Shown here: piece after piece, positions 1 through 8,615 of the stretch
Layout: the number at the start of each line of letters is the position of its first letter
How positions within the stretch are numbered: the stretch's first letter is position 1
Assembly: GCA_033064195.1 (NCBI GenBank)
Contig: JARBJD010000606.1
Span: 1-29,364, forward strand
DNA length: 29,364 nucleotides
Direction of reading: 5' to 3'
DNA from: Blattamonas nauphoetae
Taxonomy: Eukaryota > Preaxostyla > Oxymonadida
Position numbers and translations under genes: made by a program
The notes under the pieces: model-generated
The model's database searches: none
What the model was told of the DNA's origin: nothing
What the model saw: only the letters and a program-made list of their open reading frames with translations

Positions 1-3000
1 CGAATGATGATGCACTTGTTCTTCGATTCTGATGATTCCACTGACGTAACTCGTCCATGTGATGTTTGTTAGTGCGATACAGAAAATCGCGGATTACAGA
101 AGCTCTGTCCATCTTATTGTCAGTCAAGGATTGGGTGAAGAATAAAACTTCAGTAGAGATTTTTGAAGCATCTCAGAGTGCAAAGAACGATGGAAAACAT
201 GTGAAGAAGATCTCACTTGATAAGACACCAAGACCATATGTTCCACATATTCTCAACAATAGAACATTTGAATTTCTGATGGCACACAAGAGACAAGACG
301 AATTCAAACCAACACAATACTACATCACTTACGATTTCGAAACCATGGAAGATCTCATTCTTGACAATTTATTCTCTGATGACAACACACAACTGATCTC
401 ACACTTGGAAGCCTCTCTCCGTTGCATCTGCAATCAAAAACAAAATCAGGTGTGAAGTCAATCTACTTTGATCTTCGAGATGGAAAGGACTTTGTGAAGC
501 AATGGATCAGAGAACTCTTCAGATATGCTGAGACAGTACGAGATGACAACTACTACGAAGACCCGGAAATACCCTCACAAAATGAAGTCAGTGTGATTGG
601 ATTCAACAGCTCCAGATTCGACATCAATCTCATCTTCCGAGATCGAGCAAGAGTTGGAAAGTGGTGAGCTTCCTTGGATCCACAACGAAGTACAAACAAG
701 TACTGATCCGACATGAGAAGACACAACAGGTTCTTCGCTTTATTGACATGATGTCGTATACCGGACCAATGACTTTGGATAATGCAGTAAAAGCCTTTGG
801 AGGCAAGACCACACTCAGAAATCATTCTTTGCTTACGAATCATTCGACTCATCAGACTACGATACAGTGCTGAGCAAACAAGAACCATTCTCAAATATGA
901 ATTCTATTCGAGTCTGAACAACAGTGAAATGTCCGACAGTGACTACCAAATGTACCTTGATGATTGGAACAAACAAGGATTCACAAGAACCGTTGGGAAT
1001 ATCTGAAATTCTACAACATCAGAGATGTCGAATGTATGATTGCACCTCTGGACAATCTGATTGATCTGAACTTCCAGTACAAAGTGGATATGTTGCACAA
1101 TCTCTCATTGTCAGCCAATGCGTCTGCAATCAAATATGCGTGTGCCTACAAAGACTTTGATATCGACGATGATTTCAATGGAGTGGATCAATCTGGAGAA
1201 ATAAAATCACCAAGCAATACTGGAAGTACAAAGTTGCATCGTACATCTATCAAGACCAGAAAGCTCATCGCAGTACTGACAAAAATGTCACTGAAGCGGA
1301 TTACGACTGGTTTGTTCAACAGTGCAAGAGAGTGTGCTATATCTGCAAGAGTCACTTCACACAAGCAGTACGACCAACGTTGGATCGAATCGACAATTCG
1401 AAAGGACATTCTAAAGAGAACGTGAAGATCTGCTGTGATTACTGCAACACCTACAAGTCAGACAAAGATGAACATCTCACTCGATTGAGAATTCAACTTA
1501 AGAAGTATTGCATCTGGAAATCATTACCTATGACTCTGACACATGAGCAAACCTATCACAAACTGAGAGCAGCAGTGACTGGTGGATTATCGAATGTTCA
1601 ACATCGACAGAACATCAAAGACGTGACTCCAATCAATCACTTCACTTATGAAGACGGAAGAGTTATCTCAAAGATACAGAACATAAAATGACTCATGTCT
1701 GTGGTGTTGATTTTAATTCTCTCTACCCAAGTGCTTTCTCCTCAATCAAGAACAAAACAATCCATACACTAATCACAGAATGTACATGCCAGGAAGATGT
1801 TTGTACACAGCAACAGGAGATAAAGAATGTCGAAAGATTATTGATGACAAGAATCAGAAGACACTATTCGTAGCAGAACTGAAGGGACACATAGACGAGA
1901 AGTACATCAACGATTTCATTAACTTCCCACCAATCTTTAGAAACATTGTGGTCAATACGACAGAAGAGAACATTGGAGAGAAGACATATTCATTGATGAA
2001 GAAACATGGATTGAAGACTGATGACAAACAAAGAAAGCTAACTCAACTCTTGAGCACACACGATCAGTATATGTTCTTTTCGACATACTATCTGTGGTTC
2101 CTCATCGACTATTGCCACTTCATTGTCGACGACATTAAGACTGTAATGGTATTCTCGAGACATGCTGGATTCGAACCATTTGTGACCTCATTCATGAATG
2201 ATAGAATAGAAGCAATGAAGGTTGGAAACAAAGGAAAAGAACAATTCTGTAAGACCAACCTGAATGGAAGTTACGGATATGATGGAATGAACACTGAGAA
2301 GTACAACTCAATCACAATCTGCAATGAGAAGAGAACATACTTGAAGCAAATGATGAAAGGATTTGTAGCAACAAGAGAGATCAATGAGGACAACTACATC
2401 GTGATTGAAGACAGAGAGAAAGCATCGTGTAAAACTTGTCTGCAAGAAGCAGTATTCACACTCGACAATGCCAAGTTCTGGTATCTAAATTTCATCTACA
2501 ACTTCATGTACAAATGTCTAGACATGAACAAGATTCACTTCTGTGAGGGAGATACAGACTCTGCATATTGGGCAATTAGTGGAGATCCGAATGCTGGAAT
2601 CCATCAACAGTTTGAACACGTAATTGCTGACAGAAGGAATTCTATGATGCACACAAATATGAATGGTTTCCCAATCCTGAAAAGGGTGTTGATGATGAGA
2701 AGAAACTGTTGGGATTAGCAATTGAGAAGGAAGGTGAACAGATGATCTGTCTTGCACCCAAGTGTTACTCTCTCGATGAGAAATGCAAGATCAAAGGAGT
2801 GTCTCTGAAGAAAACAAATATCACAAGCGACGATTATGTGAAGTGTCTGAATGGAGAGAAAACTGTGACCACAACACTGAACTTTCAGACGAGAAGAATC
2901 GTGAGCGAACGGGACACCAATGGATTTGAGATAGCGAAAATACAACAACAGAAACTCAGTCTCAGTGGAATTCATCTGAAGGCAATCGTACTTGAAAATG

Positions 3001-3056
3001 AATCGTGTCCTCCATTCATTCATGGACTGAAAGCAACTGATTATATTATAGAATAA
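1..3056 (+). pseudogene. Protein-primed-type family B DNA polymerase, left copy, broken and cut by window edge
   Basis: The region encodes the replicative polymerase of a Polinton/Maverick-like element. Recognisable family B motifs occur in order: exonuclease motif I (DFET) near nt 333-344, an Exo II-like segment (GFNSSRFDINL) near 598-630, an Exo III-like YNIRDVE near 1012-1035, polymerase motif A (DFNSLYPS) near 1709-1732, motif B (KTNLNGSYGYDG) near 2250-2285 and motif C (GDTDS) near 2548-2562. Between exonuclease and polymerase parts lies a zinc-ligating HNH-like segment (see separate entry). The gene is broken, with about eight breaks, and its 5' end lies outside the window. The A-B-C motif set of family B polymerases next to an integrase and a packaging ATPase is the standard Polinton combination. 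No second copy is seen because the window ends before it. The polymerase call is secure; the protein-primed subtype is inferred from context. Confidence 0.88.
1330..1475 (+). other. HNH/endonuclease VII-like zinc segment inside the PolB gene
   Basis: A Cys-x2-Cys pair (CYICKS) is followed by LDRIDNSKGHSKENVKICC and a second Cys-x2-Cys (CDYCN). The D-R-I-D-N...G-H...E-N-V core with two flanking CxxC pairs is the hallmark of HNH nucleases, including recombination endonuclease VII relatives. It sits between the exonuclease and polymerase motifs. It could be a domain of the polymerase itself, an inserted homing-type nuclease, or a structural zinc knuckle that has lost nuclease function. Which one applies cannot be decided from this copy alone. 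Confidence 0.6.
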
Positions 3057-3063
3057 ACACAAA

Positions 3064-3079
3064 CTTTATTTTTGTATAA
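3064..3079 (+). promoter_or_regulatory. CTTTATTTTTG box before integrase
   Basis: T-rich box immediately before the integrase ATG; weaker by one T than the capsid-block boxes. Confidence 0.5.
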
Positions 3080-4999
3080 ATGAACACACGACAGATTAAT
3101 GCTTTAGTGAATAGACTTCTTCGGTGCACACAGCATTCCAAAAACGAAATTGTCGAAAAGAAATGGACTTTAACTAACGTTTTACCTGTCTATCATGGCG
3201 CTGATTCTAATGGACCATTTGATGGAAATGATGAAACATACTTCGAGGATTGGTTCAATGGAGGTTTATCTCCTGAATTATCACTACCTGATGGAAGAAG
3301 AGTAGTTCAACAATTTGTTAGCAACTTCCTAGGAGTTCGTATTCGGGATAGCACTGCTAAACTTGCATTCGAAGCATATCAATTTTATCATCACGAGGTG
3401 AATCAGGGAGTGAATTCTTCACCACGGATTCGAAGGCCTGCAGAGGCAAGACCAATACCAATTCCAGTGCAAAGACCAATAGCAATTCAATCACCTGAAG
3501 ACCTAGTTCTTCCTGGACAGATGAGAAACTTGAAATCAATGGGGTTTGAATATGAATATCCAATGAAGGAGAGGAGATTTGAAGAGGAGGATGATGATGT
3601 CATTATTCCCAATCCACCAATGTCAATCAGAACAACTGCGTCCAAACACCCTGTGAGAGAGATCAGACACTACGAACCGACGACACAGCAAGTACTCAAT
3701 AAGTTGGGACGAATGAAAGGATTGTTTGATCATCAACAGAGAAATGACTCAGAAGATGAACAGATCAAAGCTGAGAACTCAATCATGAATAATCAAAAGC
3801 AGATGGAACACTTTATTACCTCACACATTCTGGATGCAAATAAAATGAACAGAGACACATTTGTTCGAGCCTCAATAAACAGAAAGATTGCGAACGAAGA
3901 TCTTGACTTCATTCTGACTCACACAAAACAAATCCCATTCGGAGGAAGATCATTTCAGGATTGGTATGAGGAATTTGATCACAGATGGAGTGTTGCACAT
4001 CCGAGGAAGATTCAGGAGAGAAAAAGTGACAGAATGAGAATTGATCCACCAACGATGCCTAAAACAACAGAGAAAATTGTGTATCCATTTCGATCAAAAA
4101 TGCAATTCATGTCGAAAGCAATTACAGGTGATCCACAGAAGACTTCAGATAGAAAGGTTCCACAGAATTGTGATCGACCATACTTCTCTCCCAAGTTCGG
4201 ATCATGGGAAATTGATCTCGTTTTCATTCAATCACCAACGTCGAAAACAGTGTTGCAGATATACCTCTTCGCAATTAACATCAACACCAAATACCTGGTT
4301 GTCATTCCTGTTCTGGATAAATCATGGAGCAAAGTCAAGACTGCAATCAATGATCTGATTAATCATCGTGGAGTTCATGTCAACAACATTCGTGGTGATG
4401 GTGAAGCAGCATGGACAAGTGGAGAAGCATCAGAGTTTTTCAAGGATCAGAATGTCAGCACATATTTCACAAGTTCGCCATTCACAAATCACAATAGAAT
4501 TGTCGATCGAGTGATCAGAACAATCAGAGATGGATTCCAAGACAATGCAACACAGATGGCCAATCATTCATTGATGAATCAGATGGTGGAATACTACAAC
4601 ATGACTCCACATCGAGCGTACTGGAACAAGTTCACTCCACAGCAGGCACAAAACAATCGTGAAATCGAAGCTCTGTATATCTCCAGTTGTGAAGAACAAT
4701 TAAAGAACATCCAAAAGCAACAGATTACACAGATGCTATGGAAGTACAAGCCAGGAAACATTCTACTAATTCACCTTGATTTAGACAAGACTGTTGCCAA
4801 GTTTCAGAAGAAGCGAAGACAGTTTCAATTCGTGGGGAAATTCATCGAATACAAACACGGTAATGTCGTAGCTACTCTACTGAATGGTCTCACTTGTCTG
4901 TCAAAAGTTGTCTACGTTCCGATCCAACACACGAAGTTTCATGCTGAGTCAATTGACGACTTAACTCCACAATTCATTGCTGAATTTAATTTAATCTAA
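3080..4999 (+). CDS. Retroviral-type (DDE) integrase of the Polinton, long N-terminal extension
   Basis: This 639-residue protein would insert the element into the host chromosome. The rve-type catalytic core lies at about residues 370-500, with acidic residues at 379 (GSWEIDL), 440 (IRGDGE) and 476 (HNRIVDR); the 35-residue spacing between the last two is that of D,D35E integrases. A C-terminal PGNILLIHLD segment (about 555-570), followed by strands, resembles the SH3-like or chromodomain-like tail of transposon integrases. The first 370 residues are unusually long, contain a Pro/Arg-rich linker (about 113-135) and an acidic patch, and match nothing I recognise. The gene looks whole. The start is the ATG 6 bases after a TTTATTTTT box and 23 bases after the PolB end. 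There is no reverse transcriptase or gag, which argues against an LTR retroelement. Confidence 0.9.
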   Translation: MNTRQINALVNRLLRCTQHSKNEIVEKKWTLTNVLPVYHGADSNGPFDGNDETYFEDWFNGGLSPELSLPDGRRVVQQFVSNFLGVRIRDSTAKLAFEAYQFYHHEVNQGVNSSPRIRRPAEARPIPIPVQRPIAIQSPEDLVLPGQMRNLKSMGFEYEYPMKERRFEEEDDDVIIPNPPMSIRTTASKHPVREIRHYEPTTQQVLNKLGRMKGLFDHQQRNDSEDEQIKAENSIMNNQKQMEHFITSHILDANKMNRDTFVRASINRKIANEDLDFILTHTKQIPFGGRSFQDWYEEFDHRWSVAHPRKIQERKSDRMRIDPPTMPKTTEKIVYPFRSKMQFMSKAITGDPQKTSDRKVPQNCDRPYFSPKFGSWEIDLVFIQSPTSKTVLQIYLFAININTKYLVVIPVLDKSWSKVKTAINDLINHRGVHVNNIRGDGEAAWTSGEASEFFKDQNVSTYFTSSPFTNHNRIVDRVIRTIRDGFQDNATQMANHSLMNQMVEYYNMTPHRAYWNKFTPQQAQNNREIEALYISSCEEQLKNIQKQQITQMLWKYKPGNILLIHLDLDKTVAKFQKKRRQFQFVGKFIEYKHGNVVATLLNGLTCLSKVVYVPIQHTKFHAESIDDLTPQFIAEFNLI

Positions 5000-5019
5000 T
5001 CTCAAAAATGTTTCAGATA

Positions 5020-5035
5020 TTTTTATTTCATTTAA
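5020..5035 (+). promoter_or_regulatory. TTTTTATTT box before p119
   Basis: The box is followed by CATTTAA and the ATG, a TAAATG-type start context. Confidence 0.5.
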
Positions 5036-5395
5036 ATGTCATCACTGAAAATATTAGAACCGTTTGATCCTAAGCAGAAAGAGTTCACAAACATCCACGA
5101 CTTTCAGAGATACTTGGAGAAGAATAGAAAAGAACTGAATGAGTACACAACTCAGAAATTGAATAGGATGATTCAAATCGATGGATACAGAATCACAAAA
5201 ATAAGAGGTGAAATTGCACTGAGGAAACGATATGTTGATGCTTCCACTCCTCCTAATTCACTATCGATTGATCAAAGATTATCTGACATTGAAGAATCAA
5301 TTCGAACACTGACAGATACTCTCAGCATGAGGCTTCGAAGTCTTGACGAGACCATCAACAACCTTATTCAAGACTTAACGGACAGTCCGGTTTAA
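5036..5395 (+). CDS. Small coiled-coil protein p119, unknown function
   Basis: The 119-residue product is charged. Residues 25-75 are rich in Lys/Arg and Glu (LEKNRKELNEYTTQKLNRMI), and the last 45 residues form a probable coiled coil with heptad-spaced hydrophobics (IDQRLSDIEESIRTLTDTL). It is not recognised as a member of any named family. The start ATG follows a TTTTTATTT box by seven bases. Its 3' end overlaps the 3' end of the convergent ATPase gene by about 21 bases. Position between integrase and packaging ATPase suggests a replication, packaging or virion role, but nothing in the sequence decides this. Confidence 0.7.
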   Translation: MSSLKILEPFDPKQKEFTNIHDFQRYLEKNRKELNEYTTQKLNRMIQIDGYRITKIRGEIALRKRYVDASTPPNSLSIDQRLSDIEESIRTLTDTLSMRLRSLDETINNLIQDLTDSPV

Positions 5396-6220
5396 CCCTT
5401 CTTTGTTGATCTCATTCAGTGCTACTCCATCAGTATTGTATCGAAGAATGATTGCTTCACATTTCAGTTTTCGTTGATAGATATTCCAAAAATGTCGAAT
5501 ATCAATTGGTGAGTTCAACTGAGGATAGACTCGACTGATTCGTTCTTTGTTGAATCCTCCAAAGATCCACATTGAATCAATGTTTGACTTCATGTCTGCT
5601 GACAAACTGAAGAGCTCATGCATCGTCAGAAAGAATGTGAACTTCGGTTGTCGATTCTCCAATAATAAGTCCATCATTGTCATTCTATTTTTGGATGTTC
5701 TACGTTCACCTAGGATCCTACGACAGTCATCAAGAAGGATAATCGTTTGGAGATTCTTCACTGAGAAGTCATCAATGTAAAGTGAGTCAAAGAGATTCTC
5801 TCTGCATTCATCTGTGATTCTGTTTTGCCACTGATTGTCAATAATTTCTTCATATGCAGCTTTCGATTCGGAGAGTTCCAACAGAAATGGAAGTGCATCA
5901 TCGTATTTGACTTTCACATAAGGAACATTCAGTATTGGTTTGAATTTGTCGAATGTAGGATCTATGTTCTTATCAGTGACGAAGACAAACAGATGGAATA
6001 GTTCATTCCTAACTTGAACATTCTGTAGCTTGGCAACTTCTCGAAGTGCATTAAATGTTTTCCCACTTCCTCTATTTCCAACAAGGACATTGACACTATT
6101 GCGATTGAAATTCAAGTCTGGATGAATCTGTGATTGCACTTCATGAGAAACATTCCTATTAGAAGCTTCACTCAATTTTGCATTCACGTATGCTGTTAAT
6201 GATTGATTCGATTTGTTCAT
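5375..6220 (-). CDS. A32/FtsK-like genome-packaging ATPase, left copy
   Basis: This 281-residue P-loop ATPase would pump element DNA into capsids. The Walker A motif GNRGSGKT is at residues 48-55 after a hydrophobic strand (VNVLV). A Walker B-type strand IILLDD is at 160-165, followed by a sensor-like strand TFFLTMHELFSLS (about 195-207). Order and spacing match the poxvirus A32/Polinton packaging ATPase branch of the FtsK/HerA superfamily. The reading frame looks whole. It is transcribed divergently from p315 across 53 bases and ends tail-to-tail with p119. Its first 58 residues are identical to the right copy beginning at 29,083. Confidence 0.87.
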   Translation of the reverse strand: MNKSNQSLTAYVNAKLSEASNRNVSHEVQSQIHPDLNFNRNSVNVLVGNRGSGKTFNALREVAKLQNVQVRNELFHLFVFVTDKNIDPTFDKFKPILNVPYVKVKYDDALPFLLELSESKAAYEEIIDNQWQNRITDECRENLFDSLYIDDFSVKNLQTIILLDDCRRILGERRTSKNRMTMMDLLLENRQPKFTFFLTMHELFSLSADMKSNIDSMWIFGGFNKERISRVYPQLNSPIDIRHFWNIYQRKLKCEAIILRYNTDGVALNEINKEGLNRTVR

Positions 6221-6254
6221 TTGTGATTAGACTCTAATTAAAATATAGTTTTGG

Positions 6255-6273
6255 TTTTTTTATTTTGTATGAA
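6255..6273 (+). promoter_or_regulatory. TTTTTTATTTTG box before p315
   Basis: It lies in the 53-base divergent gap with the ATPase gene. The ATPase side has no equally strong box, so the two genes may be controlled differently. Confidence 0.55.
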
Positions 6274-7218
6274 ATGTCAATGATACCACAGATTGTGTAC
6301 AACCAACCAACAAGAAAAACAAGAGAGAAGAAACCAAAAATGAGATACGCAGCAGAAACTCAAGCAGCGATGAAAAGAATCTATGCTGACGATGATATTC
6401 AAACCAGATGGAACGATGCCCTCAGTAGTTATCCATCAGCGCTTGAGTACATCAAGAGAACTGGACAGAATTGGACTGTTCTAATGGAACAACATGGAAA
6501 AATCCCAGATGTGATGGTCTACGATAATGAGACGAAAGATTTGATTGCAGTCAATGGAGCCATGCTCGCACCATACAACAATAGACCGGTCAAAGAGACA
6601 TACTACGCAATGAATCCAACACCAGACAAGCGAAAACAGACATCATATACAGCATTTAATCGCCAATTCGGAAGGAGAATCAAAGCTTCACACTCTAATT
6701 TCCTCAAGAATGGATCATACGATCTACCATCCAGTTTTCGAGACATCAGCTATGGAGACATGCAAGCACAAAGATCACAACAACCTTATGCAATAATGAA
6801 GAAAGCTGTTGGTGACTTCATGACAAATGAATTGGGAATAACTCGTGCCAGTCGAGATAATCCAGCAGATACTGGGAAAAGAGTAATAGACAATATGGTG
6901 TTCAATTCAATTCAATCGAAAGTAGCATCACAAATGTGGGACAGATGGCTTGAAGAACATCTTTCAGGATTCGACAGTACCAACGAAGGACATCAGAGAA
7001 TGAAGAAAAGAAAGGATTTCAAGGAGCAGGTGTATCCACAGTTTCTAGAATTCATCACAAATCAAGAAAATTTGCAAACATTCCTTGGTAGACATAATGC
7101 TACCATAGCATCAGAGATTAGTACTCTGACACGCAAAGCATATGCAACAAGAACAGATGAAGATATCGGTCAATACCAATCTTCGAATATGCCAGCTTAC
7201 TCTCAATATGTTCAGTAA
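6274..7218 (+). CDS. Conserved element protein p315 (left copy), unknown function
   Basis: The product is about 314 residues. The ATG at 6274 is preferred because it lies 7 bases after a TTTTTTATTTT box and matches the right copy's N-terminus (MSQKIVY). The basic start (KTREKKPKMRYAAETQAA) is followed by a conserved core that includes PVKETYYAMNPTPD, RSQQPYAIMK and NMVFNSIQS. I cannot assign a family. It is by eye only about 60% identical to its right counterpart, whereas neighbours on both sides are far more alike. It is the first gene of the forward-oriented virion block, so a structural or DNA-binding virion role is plausible but inferred. Confidence 0.75.
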   Translation: MSMIPQIVYNQPTRKTREKKPKMRYAAETQAAMKRIYADDDIQTRWNDALSSYPSALEYIKRTGQNWTVLMEQHGKIPDVMVYDNETKDLIAVNGAMLAPYNNRPVKETYYAMNPTPDKRKQTSYTAFNRQFGRRIKASHSNFLKNGSYDLPSSFRDISYGDMQAQRSQQPYAIMKKAVGDFMTNELGITRASRDNPADTGKRVIDNMVFNSIQSKVASQMWDRWLEEHLSGFDSTNEGHQRMKKRKDFKEQVYPQFLEFITNQENLQTFLGRHNATIASEISTLTRKAYATRTDEDIGQYQSSNMPAYSQYVQ

Positions 7219-7254
7219 CAGAAAGAAATGTCTGATTAAAAACATTAATATATA

Positions 7255-7276
7255 TTTTTTATTTTTATAGAAAGTG
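7255..7276 (+). promoter_or_regulatory. TTTTTTATTTTT box before p195
   Basis: The box is followed by ATAGAAAGTG and then the ATG; the right copy keeps box, spacer and start. Confidence 0.6.
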
Positions 7277-7861
7277 ATGCAACCAATTCTCAGTTGTCAA
7301 TTTACGAAACACACAAGTTCTTCTTCAGTCCCAACATCAATCACCAACAATGTCATCATCGACAATAAAGGTTCGAATTCTGGAAGATCTAAGCTCGAAG
7401 ATCGTAATGAACAAAGCGCTAATGTCGAACTCGATAATGTTCCAGGTGTTTATGATCCACCACTAGAGACATATCCATCAGCCCCCATTCAAAGTCGTTC
7501 TATTCCACTTCGAGAATATATTTCTAATATTTCGGCATTCAAAGATCAGTTATTACTCGTCTACAAGAATGCATTCGCTTGTGAAAAGAAACTATTGAAT
7601 AATCTCATTGAACCATCGAAGAAACTGATCACGAACCAAAGTGATTTATGTGCACTGATTGCTACACTCACTGGGATTAATGATGTGGTGATCGAACTGG
7701 ATGATTTGTCTGACAAGTGCCTATGTCTGAATAAACTCCCAGTGTTTAGAACCATTTTCAAGATCCTTGTTGGTGGAAAAGACATGAGTATTGCCTTCAA
7801 TGAAGCATACAACACCATTCTCAATTATGGCATTTCTCTGACGAAAGCGATTCCCCGCTAA
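7277..7861 (+). CDS. Element protein p195 (left copy), unknown, with PSAP motif
   Basis: This protein of about 194 residues starts at the ATG six bases after a TTTTTTATTTTTATAG box. It has three parts: a conserved N-terminal stretch (MQPILSCQFTKHTSSSS), a variable linker (about residues 30-55), and a conserved C-terminal region of about 140 residues (AFKDQLLLVYKNAF, LTGINDVVIELDDL, FKILVGGKDMS). Just before the conserved region is YDPPLETYPSAPIQ, which contains a PSAP tetrapeptide kept in both copies. The C-terminal part looks alpha-helical. No family is recognised. Its place ahead of the small helix proteins and capsid genes suggests a virion component. Confidence 0.72.
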   Translation: MQPILSCQFTKHTSSSSVPTSITNNVIIDNKGSNSGRSKLEDRNEQSANVELDNVPGVYDPPLETYPSAPIQSRSIPLREYISNISAFKDQLLLVYKNAFACEKKLLNNLIEPSKKLITNQSDLCALIATLTGINDVVIELDDLSDKCLCLNKLPVFRTIFKILVGGKDMSIAFNEAYNTILNYGISLTKAIPR

Positions 7862-7879
7862 AATTATAAATGAATTGTA

Positions 7880-7891
7880 TTTTTTATTTTT
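7880..7891 (+). promoter_or_regulatory. TTTTTTATTTTT box, distant, before p102
   Basis: About 48 bases separate the box from the p102 ATG; this long leader is conserved in the right copy (27,276-27,335). Confidence 0.55.
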
Positions 7892-7939
7892 ACTTAAATA
7901 GACTTCGTCTCTTCAACACAATTTCTCAAAATTGCATAA

Positions 7940-8248
7940 ATGGCACCAGGAAGTTTCAACAAACTCAAAAATATCGGCAAGCAATTCTTTCAATTCATCA
8001 AACCTCTAGCTCCAACATTACTTCAAGTCGGTGGTGGATTGCTCTCTCAAACGAACAGGAAATTCGGACAAACCGCGGGTGGAATACTCAATGGATTAGG
8101 AGGAATGATGGACGTTTATCAACAAAATAAGGTGATCAATCGTCAACAAAAACCGCAGATGATTGAGTACGAACCTCCACGAAATGGACGATTCTCAAAT
8201 GATGATATGCCACTCTCGTCAAATTCCAAAATTCAATTCAAAGGATAA
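7940..8248 (+). CDS. Small basic Gly-rich protein p102 (left copy), paralog of p100
   Basis: The 102-residue product begins MAPGSFNKLKNIGKQFF, an amphipathic basic helix, followed by a Gly-rich hydrophobic stretch (LLQVGGGLLSQ, GGILNGLGGMMD) and a polar tail ending SKIQFKG. The N-terminus is patterned like p100 (MAPG, KL, GK at matching positions), so the two are probably old paralogs. Size, charge and amphipathic start resemble adenovirus minor core or capsid-cement proteins such as pVI or pX, but only in general character. The TTTTTATTTTT box lies about 50 bases upstream here, farther than for other genes. The right copy differs at only a few residues. Confidence 0.75.
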   Translation: MAPGSFNKLKNIGKQFFQFIKPLAPTLLQVGGGLLSQTNRKFGQTAGGILNGLGGMMDVYQQNKVINRQQKPQMIEYEPPRNGRFSNDDMPLSSNSKIQFKG

Positions 8249-8269
8249 ACATTCACTAGTATTCGAATA

Positions 8270-8285
8270 TTTTTATTTTCCTAAA
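8270..8285 (+). promoter_or_regulatory. TTTTTATTTTC box before p100
   Basis: The box begins about 22 bases after the p102 stop and ends close to the p100 ATG. Confidence 0.55.
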
Positions 8286-8588
8286 ATGGCACCAGGTTGG
8301 TTATCCAAATTAGCAGCAGTTGGTAAAAACATACTCAGAGTTGGAGCTCCATTTCTGAATCTCATTCCCTTCGTTGGACCACTTATTTCGAAGGTTGCAC
8401 AGACGGGTGTTGAGATGATTCCAGATGTGAAGTCGGATCAACAAATCCACGCAGAAAAGATGGCACAATATGAGCAAGCAATCAATGAAGGAAATACACC
8501 AGTTGCACACAAACTCAGAGGAGAAATACTGAGACTGGAAGAAAAGCTGAAGCCGAAACCAAAGAAGAAGAAAGTGAAAAAGAAATAA
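8286..8588 (+). CDS. Small amphipathic/lysine-tailed protein p100 (left copy)
   Basis: The 100-residue product starts MAPGWLSKLAAVGKNILRVG, an amphipathic helix, followed by a hydrophobic segment (FLNLIPFVGPLIS, about 24-36), a charged helix and a very basic end (EEKLKPKPKKKKVKKK). This organisation suits a virion protein that contacts both membrane or capsid interior and DNA, as adenovirus protein VI does; that comparison is inference. The ATG follows a TTTTTATTTTC box by six bases. The left and right copies are about 94-95% identical in the nucleotides compared, with most changes synonymous. Confidence 0.78.
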   Translation: MAPGWLSKLAAVGKNILRVGAPFLNLIPFVGPLISKVAQTGVEMIPDVKSDQQIHAEKMAQYEQAINEGNTPVAHKLRGEILRLEEKLKPKPKKKKVKKK

Positions 8589-8597
8589 GCAATACAG

Positions 8598-8615
8598 TTT
8601 TTTATTTTTGATAAA
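8598..8615 (+). promoter_or_regulatory. TTTTTTATTTTTG box before capsid paralog 1
   Basis: Strong example of the element's box, ten bases after the p100 stop, followed by ATAAA and the ATG. Confidence 0.6.

Noticed and set aside
3080-4999. LTR retroelement as the source of the integrase
   Set aside because: No gag, protease or reverse transcriptase is nearby, while PolB, a packaging ATPase and capsid-like genes are; integrase plus PolB indicates a Polinton.
7870-8130. An 86-codon open frame overlapping p102 in another frame, partly present also in the right copy
   Set aside because: It starts before the T-rich box, and its apparent conservation follows from the near identity of p102 itself; p102 has the better composition and the conserved MAPG start shared with p100.
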